Source: Trichaptum fuscoviolaceum (Eukaryota; Basidiomycota; Agaricomycetes; Hymenochaetales; Trichaptaceae). From it: a stretch of DNA of 64,000 nucleotides. The notes below the pieces were generated by a model. The model saw only the letters and a list, made by a program, of their open reading frames with translations, did not search any database and had not been told where the DNA came from. Made by a program: the position numbers and the translations under genes. Location: contig CAJSYZ010000006.1 in NCBI GenBank assembly GCA_910574455.1, forward strand, positions 1,687,376 to 1,751,375. The letters are read 5' to 3'. Below, one piece after another: positions 22,210-34,300 of this stretch. Every line of letters begins with the position of its first letter. Within the stretch, counting starts at the first letter, position 1.

Positions 22210-25200
22210 TTAGCGGACAAGCTTACTGAAGATATCGTAGTGCTCGTTGAGATACACCCCCGAGGGGCCTTGGATATGTTGCTGCTGAGGATGTTGCTGA
22301 GGATGTTGCGTATGGTGCGCATGTTGCGCAGCCAGACCTGGCGCTCCTTGATGGACAAGGGGCATGCCAAACATAGATCCTAACATCGAAGATGTCTGCC
22401 CAAGCGAATAATCACTCCAAATCTGCGAATAGCGCCCGCTGGCATCGACAGCGCCTGGGGTACGATGCACACCATGCAAGAGCCGTTCGTCTAAGAAGCC
22501 AGTGCTGTACTGCTGGGGCAACACAGACGTCGACAATCCCATAGGGAATCCAAGCGCGTTATCGCCTGACCAACGGTCGTACGTAAAGTACGATGACAAG
22601 GGAGTGTCGATGTCTATCACTGATCCGTACGCATGTCCGTTTGTCGTTGACGGAGCTCCAAAGTCGTGAGGTATTCTCGCCGTCGCACGTTCAAGTTGTG
22701 AAGCTGCTTCTTCGAGGTTGGCAAGATCAAATGATTCGTCGGCAGTGCGCTTCTTGGTTCGAACTACGGTGGCAAAGGACGTGCTGTAATCCAGATCGTC
22801 TTTAGCGCCTTCTAGCAACTCCCATGCACGTCCTGCACTGGGCCACACGAGCTCCATACGTTTCAAGGCATCCATACACTTGGTCAAACCCAAGGGTGCT
22901 TGCGGATCACTAGGATTAGTCGCCACTGATAGATAGTTAGTGAAGGACCTTGATATAACCGTAGGAAAAAACGCACTTGATGTCATGTGCATGATTCCGG
23001 CTGAGAAAATATAATAGCTTAAAAATACAGAACAACGCTTGATGCAGAAATGTTCCTGATACACAGACACTGTAACAGGGTTTAGAGTTGGCTAAAATGT
23101 AATGCAGACGGAAGCAAAGAAACGTACCTATAGAGGTGATATGATTAGCTGCTGAAACACAAAGGTCGAAGTTCTTTTGGGCAGCGGAATAGACATCAGC
23201 TTCGACTGGACTGTCACAACTGGTCGCTCTATAAAATGCGTGAGTGCATGAATGATAGCGAAATGGAAATCAAGACTCACTGTTTTTGGCGTATAGAGAT
23301 ATAATGTCGAATACTATTCGGGTCATCAAAAGTCAGAAGGGAAAAAAAACGGAAGAAGTGGAAGAACATACAAAGGGCGGTGGAGTAGCAAAACTGCACA
23401 CCAATATGCCATATGCAGAGTCAACACATGCGGAGGGGGAACCGCAGCGTCCCTGACATGTGTCTCATAGCGCAAATGCTCAGGTAGCTCGATGTACCAG
23501 CGATCCAGAGTCTGCTCAAGGTGAAGAGCTTCCAGATGCTTGCTCGTGACAGGCTTGACTGTGTATATGGCCTGCACAATCATCGCTAGGATTGACGCTG
23601 ATGTGTTCCCAGATTAGTTTCATGAAACAAGACAACAGTCGACGGTGATACTCACATAAACGTGCAGACTCGTTAAAACAGGAGAGTATGCGACTCGGTA
23701 CTGGCTTATAGTTATGGAGAGGAAGCGCTCCAGCTTCGACTGGGTCCCATGTCACCGTGTTTGGCTGAGAGTCGTGTGGTACCCAGAGCTCTAGTTCTTC
23801 TTTCTGCGATACAATTGATGTCAGTCAACAAAGAATTGCAACAACGCACAAACTCACCTCGTCAACGCCAGGCAATTGTGTATCGTAGTCACTCTCGAAA
23901 ATCGATAACGGCCGGCCGATGTACGTGGAAACGTACTTGTCCATAACCACACATGCATACCAGATTCGCTTTCGGACTTGCTGCTCGACAGGATTGAAAA
24001 TGGGACCATCAACGCGATGCCAACGATCCGATTGCCGATGCATTCCCAAATCCTGGGCCTGAAGTAAGGTACGAGTTAGTACGTGCAGGAAGTTTTTTTT
24101 TCTTTTCTTTTCCAAATGGAAAGACGAACCATCCTCACAGCCATGCCAACATATAGCCAACTTTGCGCCATCGCACCAATGCCTATCTCTCGGTATCCCA
24201 TCAAAAGCAGTGCCTGGCACGTACTCGGTCGAGAGCTTGAATAAGTCTTGTCTAGAATTGCCTTCGCCCTGTCGAGGAATCCATCGCCTGCAGCCCACAT
24301 ATGGCCAGACGTTGGTGGCGGTTGCGCAACGTCCGCCTCGATATCGCCGGCATCTTCGGCTCGCCCTTCGCCCTCAACTTCGGCCCGAGATGCGGACGAA
24401 GCATTTTCGGCCGATTCGCCGTCACCTCCACTTGCGCTCGGCGTTCCACCATTCTCACCCGTCTCGAAGAGCGCATTGGTCGATAAAGATGCATGGATGG
24501 CTTCGATAGAAGGCGGAGATGCGGAACTGCCTATCGACGTTCCGTGAGCGACTGGTGCGTAACGTGCGGCAATTGCAAACATCGAAAAGAGCAAAAGTGC
24601 AGGAAGTCGAGGTTTGGGCGCTTCTGAGTCAGCCGTTGTCTGGTCCACAGGGACTCCTGAGGCAGCAGCAGCAGAGCGGGCAGGAGACGAGGATCTTTCG
24701 TTGGAGACCGCACGGTCCCGTGCAGCAGCTGGGGATCTACCACGGTCTACACCCAAATTCGAGTTGTCTGATGTCTGCAATTCTGACTCCTCTTCATGCC
24801 TAGTCGCACGTTAGCTAGCGTAGTGTAACATCAGAATCAAGACAGCTTACATAGCCTGAAAGTCCCTGTAGAACGACTCCTTATGAACAATAGGCAGATA
24901 TGGATGAACATGAGCGAAGTAAATATCCAAGAGATGTTCTTGCACATCGCGTTGTGGGAGACGCGAACGGGCAGTTCGTTCCACCTCTTCAGCTTCTTGC
25001 AAAGAGCGTACGAGACGCGTTGAAGTCGAAGGCGCGACCGGCGGCCAAACACGCGCCTTGGGAAAGTGCCTTAATGGCCACACACCAGTTAGATTTTCTG
25101 GTGAAAGGAAAATGCTTTATAAACTAACCATATACCACCACGGTTGCGACCATCCACGCGCGGTTTCTGACCCAGGAGATGCAATCCACTTGCCTTTCCG

Positions 25201-28200
25201 TGAAACCTAACCTGCGCGTCTTCGTTCAGCGACAACTGACCCACCGCATCCGTGATCCCCTCCTCGTCCTCCCCCGTCTCGCCGTCCTCAAGCCCTACAT
25301 CCGAAGCGGGCTGACCGGCAAAGCCGTCTGAGGGGGTGGACTGCGACAGTCCGGTAGCAGCACCATTAGATCCGGCGGCTGAGGCATAAGATGGTTGAGG
25401 GGCAACAGGGGGCGAATAGCGTGCCGCGCTCACTGATGTTCCTATCATTGGGCTGAATAGCTCGGACGCAACGCTGAGACTGACGCTCGGCCTGTGCGCA
25501 CGGCGCATCCTCTCGGGACTATGACTATGTTCGTCGCGGGTGGGGTGAGTTGATGACGAGATTGAGTCTACACGTCTGCGCCGTCTATCTCGCTCATCAG
25601 GGCCACCGGCATCCCCGACGCTGTTTGGACCTGAGAAATTGTTGGAAGACCCAGGCGGGAGTATGCTCAAGGATGGGCGGGCCCTGTGGCCAGCGGACGC
25701 AGATGCTCGCTCGCGTGCTGCTGACTTGAGTCGTTCCGCGACCGTATCTTGCCATTCGTTGGAAGGGCTAAACAATACAGTCAGTAAATGGTAATCCTAG
25801 TGGATAAGAACAAAAGAGGAACTGAGACCCAGATGCTCGTGCAGAGCAAGCAAACCAAAGAAACCGGAAGCAAGAAACAAGCAGGGAAAAAGAAAAGAAC
25901 ACCCACTGTGTGTTGAACAAACCGCCCATCTCAATCTCGTGTCCAAGACCAACCATTCGGCCCCGACCCTGGATGCTTGGCGGAGGACCAGCTGGGACGG
26001 GCTTCCCCCCCTCAGCGACCTTCTCACCTGCGCCCTGGCCCTTCGCTGTGTCTCCGCTTCCGCTTCGCTCATCCCCGCTCGATCCAGCCCCGGCCCCGCC
26101 ATTCGTTTTGGGCTGCCCAGATGCGGAAGCGGAAGACGGCGCCTGCTGGCCACCGCGACGACCTTTCGTTCCGTACGCACCTCGGTCCACGCGATCAACG
26201 ATCTCGCGTGCGAGAGGGTCGTTGTTTCGAAGGTCCTCGAGTAGCGTAAGAGCTCGTTCATCCGGTTTGGGTGAATCTATGAGTTGACAAAATTGGTCAG
26301 TGTTATACTACATTGAAACTGTGCGCTTACCTTCGCCGGGTTCGGGATGTGCAAGGGAAAGCAGGATGCCAATAACTGCTTCTGTCTGATGGAGTCTCGA
26401 CTCGATCGCGTCAATGTAACCCTTTGGCGGGCCACGCTTTCGCGAAGGACCAAGGAATGTACATGCTGATTTAGTATCAAGTCATGAAGTAGTCAGCATC
26501 TTGACATCGTCACGATTTATTACGTAATGCATACCAGTTCCAAGCATAATACAATTCTTGCATGGCTCATTCGCAGTGGTCCGCTCACATTTGCATTTAG
26601 ATTTACGACACTGGTCGCAGGCTGCACGATGTAAAGTTCAAGTATACAATGAGTGATTGGTCGGTGTCAACGCGGCCGAAAGAAGCGCAGGGACGAACCT
26701 TTACTACTCCGCCGCCTCACTTGTTTGTCATCCTTCTTTCCTGCCCCCGACGCACTCGTAGCGCCTCCCTGTCGAGATGAAGAGGCACGGTAGGGCTCCG
26801 GTGGCACATTTGAGCCGGAGAGGATATCATCCGAGTCGTACCCGTCGAAATCGGTGTCGTTATACATTCCGGAATGTAGTCCTTGTGGATGATGTTGTAA
26901 GTGATGAGGATATGAGTTATTATAAGGATGCGTAGGATGAGGTGGGTATTGGAAGCCCTGGCTGTGGCTTGTTCGTTGTTCTGCACTGAAAGGTTGTAGG
27001 AGGGTCCGAGCTGTTGACGAGTGTCGACTCTGCTGTGCGAGTCCAAGGAGGTCGAAATAGCCTGCGTTGCCGTTACCACCGGGACCACCACCACCAGCCT
27101 GTATGGGGTGGTTGGGAGGGAGGTTGTGTGCGTAAGGTGTGTAAGGTGTATAGGGCGAGTACGGAGTGCCAGGCTGAGTGAGACTCAGATGCGGATGGCT
27201 GTGCGCGCGGGAGCCACGGGAAAGCTCCGGAGACGCAGAAGAGGAGTCGAGAAACTCGAGTTCGGTCTCCGCGTCGGGGTCCGCGTCTGCGTCGTCGAAC
27301 GTGTATGTCTCGTACGCGTCCGCGTTGGCACCCGAGTTAGGATCGCGACTATAGGAGTTGTAAGGCGCGTGAGCGAGAGCACCGTTCGCTGTGTATGGCG
27401 CGTAGTTTGAGCTCTGATGTTTGGACGACGGGGGCGCCCCAGGCCAGAGGGGGAGCTCGGAGGTTCCGAGGTGCGGATCAAAGGCAAAGCTTGCGGAGGC
27501 AGGTGTACTGGCACCGCCCGCTTCTGCAAGTTGTTGGAGTTGATGCCGTTGGCCTCCTACTGCGTCTGCTGCAGATGGGCTGGTTAGACAAAAGTCGGAG
27601 CTGCTACCCGGGCGAGAGGCAGAAGTTGTGGAGGAATGGGATAGAGAGGGGAGGAGGCCGAGAGGCGATGCAGAGAGGCTCGCTGACCCAGATCCGGTCT
27701 CAGTCGAAGTAGCGGTCGAGTGCGGCGAGGTGCGTGGGTAGGGGTGGTAGTGGTGCGAGTTGTAAGATGAATGCGGGTGTGTGGCCGCAAAAGACTGCGA
27801 GTGCGCAGAGCGCGGGGAGTGTGCAGGGGTGGGGAGGGACGAGACGGTGGTCGTAAACGACGCAGTCGCCCGGGGAGGAGGGAAGAGCGCGGCAAAGTGA
27901 GAGGCTTTGGTTAGGCGCTGTTGCTGCTGCTGGGACCGGCCGTACTGGCTCTGGTCCTCGCTGCGGGTGGCAGTCTCGGGGGATCGAACGGACGAGGGTA
28001 AGGGAGTCTGCGCCTGTGGTGAGAGAATATATCCGTTAGCATTTGTGTCGCTGGAGTGCATCCCCGATGTTGCAGAGGCAGAAGGGGAAGAGGCGTTGTG
28101 GTGGGCATGCTCGGCGAAGGAGGCGTCCGAGAAATATGGACTGAGGGGGCTGTGGCCATTGACACTGGCACTGATACTGTGTAGTCCAGCGCCTCCGCCC

Positions 28201-28316
28201 GGGCCGCCAGCCACACCTCCAGATGAGCAACTGGAGGCTGTTGGTGAGGGCGTATCTACGATGCCCCCCTTCATGGTGGAGTCACGCTCTCGTTCGTGCA
28301 TGGGATACATCGTCAT
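22210..28316 (-). CDS. Large Zn(II)2Cys6 transcription factor with fungal_trans domain
   Basis: One gene of ~6.1 kb. Exon 1 (26699-28316) encodes 539 residues of low-complexity Ser/Pro/His/Gln/Gly sequence. The second exon opens with the zinc cluster: (A)CDQCRKSKCKCERTTANEPC, then KNC...C across the next intron, followed by TFLGPSRKRGPPKGYIDAIE and a Leu-rich dimerisation helix (SRLHQTEAVIGILL). This linker resembles XlnR/Xyr1-like regulators. Then come Ser/Gly/Glu-rich spacers and the fungal_trans (PF04082) middle domain with YFAHVHPYLPIVHKESFYRDF, LLLFSMFAIAARYAP, ALLLMGYREIGIG, QDLGMHRQSDRW and RKRIWYACVVMDKY...GRPLSI, continuing through several small exons. The C-terminus is a His/Gln-rich tail ending HYDIFSKLVR. 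Nuclear DNA-binding regulator, probably homodimeric. Exon edges 3' of exon 2 are approximate. The late position of the zinc cluster (about residue 540) is unusual. Confidence 0.88.
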
Positions 28317-31300
28317 GTAGGCTGTGAGGGGAGGGATGGCGACGATGCGATGCGTGTCTTTTGAACACAGAGTCCGCGCTCCGTAGCGGGTGTATTATAC
28401 GCTAGCGCAGCCGCCCCCGTTGAAAGTATAATGACTTTCTCGAAGAAGCCTGCACGATCACGAACACGATCGCCGTGCACCGCGAGGCGAAGACAACAGC
28501 GGGTTCTGTTCTCGCTCTTACGGAAGCACGCGAGATGCAGAGAGACGAAACGCAAAGCAAGGGGTAGGAAGCAGGGAAGGGGGGGAGGGGAAGAAGGGAA
28601 CACGAAGCAATGGAAGGGGGAGAATGTTAAGAGGGAGGAGGAGCGCGGACGTACGGTTTAGCTTTCGTATTTAATTAGTCTGCACACCCGTGCAGGGATT
28701 ATGATAGGAACTCTTTCTGCTTCTGGTTTCCGAGTGCTATACTACGTGGTATGCCGCGCAGATTATTTTCATATATTTTCTTTTCCTTGCTCTTTTTCGG
28801 GTGACCGGTAGACAAGCAGAGCCAGTTTAGTATCTAGTTATCTCTGCTGTGCTAGCGAGGGCAGGGCGGGGCTCGCCAGCAAAGTTTTTAAAGGGTCCCT
28901 CGCAGTGAGGCAAGCAGCAAACTGCAGCCGAGAGTCTGGTGCGGCCTGGTAAGTTGCGCAAGTTATCCTTGAGATAAAGCTTGATACAAGATAACGAGCA
29001 CTGCCAGAGAAAAGCAGGAAAAGTAGGAAAAAATGCAGAGCCAGGGGAATGCGGGGTGGACAGGCTGAGGTAGGAGAGACAGAGCGGGGAGGTATTGGTA
29101 ATAGTCCAAGTGCTAAAGCCGAGTCAGGCGCGTATCCCTACCATGGGAAAACACCCGCGTTTATGGTAGTTCAGGGTTTCACCTCGTCCAAAACTTCCCA
29201 AATTCGATAACGCCGAGACTTCTCCGCTCTCCCGACGGCATGCGCTCAGGGATTTTCTCAGGGTCGCTCCCCCGGCTACCCCCGACAGACTTACGCGAGA
29301 GTCCGGATCCGGCCACACGGCACCGACGTCACTTTTCATTACCGCCGTCAACTCTATTCTTTCCATCTGACCTACATTTGTTGTAATTATTCTCTGACTT
29401 CGTCTCTCAGTGAATATAGTATATAGCAATTATACTGTAAGGATGGCGACAGCGACCGGCTCCTTGTGCATCACGCGATGCCAGTCGTTATTTTCGGGGT
29501 ATGGCGCGGAAGAGTGCGGGCGACAGCGAGTGAATATGATTGGCAAATTCCGGCGGGGACAATCAGGTCCAACTCTATTCTGTCCAAATCAGGAAGCGAG
29601 CTCCCGGCGCTGCGGCGCTTTCACATCGGCTCGCCGTGTGACTCAGCAACCATTTATCGCGTGGCTTTCTTTATTCTCTCCTTGTCAACTTCAATCCACT
29701 ACATGGTCGACGCTCGAAATTAGAATAAAAGGATACATTTCTCTGCTAATTGGAACAAGGAGAAAAGGAGGGTACACCAGCCTCGTATCAGACCATTAGT
29801 ATCTTCAAGTCAGTCTAAATTTTCTCTTTGCGTCAGTCTTACATACACACATTTACAAATCAAAGCAAAGCCCAAGAAATCTTCCTTCAAGTTTCCCCTT
29901 TACCCGCAGTTGACCGGAGCACTACCAAGATCTACCGAGCCCGAGATCTGGCCTTAGACTAAGCCTATGTTTTACGACCCTCGATTTCGAAGCGTTAACC
30001 GCTAACATATCAAACGATTAGCTACGATCGGACTCTTTATCAGCAGCCAACCATGCACACGGCTGTGCACCGTCCGGTATTAGCCTCTCTTTTCGTATTC
30101 AATCGCTTAATGGCCACTAAACATATATTAGTGCGAGGCACGGATGCTCTGCATATGCAACTGCATTGGTTGTATGTCCATAGGTGCGTTGTGCAGTGTG
30201 TCTAATATGGATTCCATGATCTTATCAGACTTCCGCGCTTTCTATCGAATTTTAAAAGATCAATATGATCGATGAACGAGCCCCCCGATTGCAGAGGAAA
30301 TAGCTTTCGGCTTTTTCGCTCATTCCATCCGAGGGACCACGAAAGATATCTGAGGTATGACGCGTGTTCCAGGGATTTACGTGCATTATCGCAACCTTCC
30401 ATTCATGAATGCATGTGGGCAGCCGATCGACAGTTGTACTCGTACTTTCATACCCAAACTTGACGTTTGGGCGTGGCCGCCCGATCACTCGTTAAACCCT
30501 CTGCGTTGCCTCCCTGCCTAACGCCCAGACACCCCCCATACCCGCTTTACTCTGTCTGTACCGGTGTTTTGGTGTGTACGGCATTAGCTACATTAGCACG
30601 AGCTCCCCTCCGAGCAAATCCCAACCCGGGGGCGCGGTGGGCGCGGACAGCGGACGAGAGGCGCGCGAAGTCTCGCCTCTCTTTGTCTATCCGACTTATT
30701 CATGACCCTGGGCCCCTATTTCCGTCTCTCTCGATAAGAGCGCCCATCATGTTTCAATCAGGTACACTTTTTCTCTCTCCCTTCTTCTCAATAGGCACGG
30801 TCCTCAGAGAGGTGGACGCAGGACGCAGAAGCTCATCATGATTAACCATTATTCCCCTGCGCTGTTGCTCTGCAGACTGTGGATATCAGTTCGAAGCTCA
30901 GCGGACGAAAAAGAAGCAACGATCAACAGACTACCGACATTACGAACGGACACCGGTGTTGAGATCTTCATGTCCCTGCACTATGCGACGCTTCGACTTC
31001 CTACTGCGAACTGGTTACCATTGTGCCCAGGCTGTCCCACCCTTCTCCTGTCCCTGGACGTCAAGCATATATGGCGACGATCACAATGAGCATAAATACG
31101 GCTCGAGTAGCGATATGTTCTTAATGACTTTCGCGAGTGCTGTTCCTTCTAAATAATCTTCTCAAAATGCATATGTTTTGGGCCATCATGATACACCCAG
31201 ACCAAACTTAAAAATACATATATGCATCAGGCTTCGCGCACCTTAATTAATGTATATAGACTACGGATGAGACGAAGGCCTTCCAGGTCCTAGTCATACC

Positions 31301-34300
31301 TCTAGGAGGACCTACACTCCCACCCGGCTCCTGTGCGCACATGGCGCGGATTCATCGAGAATTGTTATCCATATACTTTGGAAAGACGGTATCACTATAA
31401 GTCTATGGGACGGGGGTGAACAATCCCGGCGGCAAGCCGTGTGGAATCTCATACAGCTCGATCTCCCGCGGATCCTCACACCTCACGCTCGCTTCGAGAA
31501 GCCATTGCGAAAGACATCCGATCCTCCTTCACGCCTGAACGAAATCCTCAATCAGGCTCTTATAGTCTACAGTTTACTGCTAAACTAAAATATGCTTCCC
31601 TTCTGCTCTTCTAGCAAGAGCAATGGTGGACATGCATTTTGTAGAAGTACTGTCGTCGTCGTCAGGTTGCCTGAATATGAACAAAGTTAACAAAAGTCCG
31701 AGTGTGCCTGCCTCAGGCGGAGTCAGACCCATTGCATCAATTTCGATCTAGCTTTATATGGTAATTCCCCCCGCTTCAAATCCCGCCACCGCGGCGCAAC
31801 TCAATTAAGCAACTTTACTACATGCTTAGTCATCCTTCGGTATAGTACACGTGTGGATCCAGCCAGCCTTTTCTACTAACCATCACCACTCCTCCCCTAC
31901 GAACAAAAAGAACAGAAAACAATTGACATGGCTATACGAGCTTGCATATGTAATATGTGAAAATTTTCCATTATCTATGACGAATTTCATGCACTAGGAA
32001 AGCTCTACGAAAAACGTGATACAGCGCAGGCAGGGATATAAATTTTCAACTACTACCTATGTGTAAGTGCTCTACCAAATACTATAGATGTTACATTACA
32101 TGAAGCCTTTTTATTGGTCTTTAGAACTCGAACATTCGACCGGAAACAACTCCCGATTTTAGAATGGTTCGGCCCGGCTAGACTGAGAGCTGGCGGAAGT
32201 TTTCAAGTCGATCTTTCTTGTTTTCTTCCTCCCCTCCTTGGGCCTGGAATATACTCGACTGGGTGCATAGAATATTGACACAAGGTTCTCTCATCTCAGA
32301 GCCTCAGATCTCAAATTCTGTGGCACCGCCGGTATATAAATATCTCCCGGGGTACGAAGACGTTGATTCGATTGTCTCTTGTCTAGGTAGACCTACGTCT
32401 CGTGCAGCTCATGCCCATCTTTGAGATGACCTTGGTGCGCAGCTCTCCTTGTTGCTTACTGAGATTTTCCTTCGAAAATGTTCCGCTGACAGTTGCTCCC
32501 GCGTGGTCTCAACCACGCATTCGTCACTCTGTCGCGGATACAAGAAGCTTCTTGTTCTTCGGAAGCTTGAATACAACGGTCATGAGACTCGTACTCACCT
32601 CCAATATTAAGCAAAATGTCCCCGGTATCCCTCATCCGATTCGCTATACATTCGCAGCCCGAGCCCACCCGATCATCTGCTGGCCTTTGGTATCTTTTTC
32701 TTGCTATTCGCTTTGACATGATCTCCGTTTCCGAATGTGACATTGGATAGGAGCATCACCGGAACCTTAACACGCACATCTAGCCTACTGCATTTGAGCC
32801 GAATGAACTCAGAATGAACATGAACTACTTTGAGCCTCTGGTTGAATAAACCTGGATCGTTGTTCTTTTCTGGTTACTACATTCTGAATACTGAAAGCAA
32901 GAGATGTACTACATGAACAGTCTAATTGCAAGGAGGTATCCGAAATGCATGCGGCCTTACCTTCAGTCCATAGATCGCTCCCAACTTCGCATCATCCGCG
33001 GAAATGCTGTCCGGGGGCTATCGCAGTGAGGGGTCATGACCTCAATGATCAGAAAACTCATTGAACAGCTGTATACACAGTGCTATACAAAGGATTGCCC
33101 CCGCACGAGTGCGCCTTGCCAGCCCGTACTCCGTATCCCGATCATTCCACGCTAGCGCCTACAGCCTCCATTTGGCGCAATTTTCCGTGCCCATGACCGC
33201 TTACAAGATCTGATAGAACTCATCTGGATACCGACTCCTATGTTAGTGCACCCTCACCAGTCGTATACACACTCAAATATCTGAGTGTGTGACCCTTTAT
33301 GAGCTTAGTCGCACGACAGAGTTACCATCGAATTCAACAGGAGTATACATAATTATGTTGTACGCATTAGGAGGTCGGCGACTTGAGGTACGACAATGCC
33401 TAAGGAACCTTGAGATTTCAAACAGCCCGCTCTAGGTCAGACCAGACTCCAACCGATAGTGTGGAACGATAGGGTCGTGAATTTCTTGAAAATACGCGCA
33501 TACACATCAGTGAAGTACAACCAGTCTGGCCCTGCAGTGGGAAGTATACATGCAAGTGTGCGGTGACATTAGAGTTCATATGAAGAAGCCAACGAGCTTG
33601 GTCTTTGGCCTGACTAATTAACAAGCTCCCAGAGATGCCTAAGTATTATGAACTCTCAGGATACATAACCTTGACATGTATCACTTGAGACGGTGGAAGG
33701 GAGCATATATGTTCAGAAAATAAAACAGACTGCAGACGAAAGGTGGTGGCAGTGAAGTCTGCAAGCGTAGACCAATTCCGCAATATCATTCAGATGGGCT
33801 ATGACATCCACAAGTCTTAGGACATACCCAACGATACACGGCAAGGTTTAGGCAATGTATCCCCGCACTGATGACCAGCTAGCCCAAAGAACACGGTAGA
33901 GCCGGCGAGTTTCATCCGAGTCGGGGATTGGGCGCAAAAAACGAGCAATAGAAAAAATCTCGGATAGAATGACATATTTGTCTGCATATCATGCCAGCAT
34001 AGGATCTGGTACTCTCCGCCGAATAATTCAGATTATGGTTCCAAAGAATAAAATGAAATAAGGTTCTTGATTGGGCCAGCCAATGAGGATGTATTATATA
34101 ATCAACAAATAAAGTCACATCGTGACTCCTCAAGACCGTGCCAGTGATGCAACGTCACGCTATCTCAAAGTTCGTTTTCCTGAATTCCACAAATTTTCGA
34201 GCCTTTCCTTTCTATACCACTAGGTTCTGGGGCTTCTGCATTACGAAAAGCTACTCCTCTAACTCTAGATGACAGCTGGAATGGTGAAGGTATTGAATGA

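Noticed and set aside
27021..27410. Long Arg/Val-rich plus-strand frame over the Zn2Cys6 exon 1
   Set aside because: Shadow of a low-complexity coding exon on the opposite strand.
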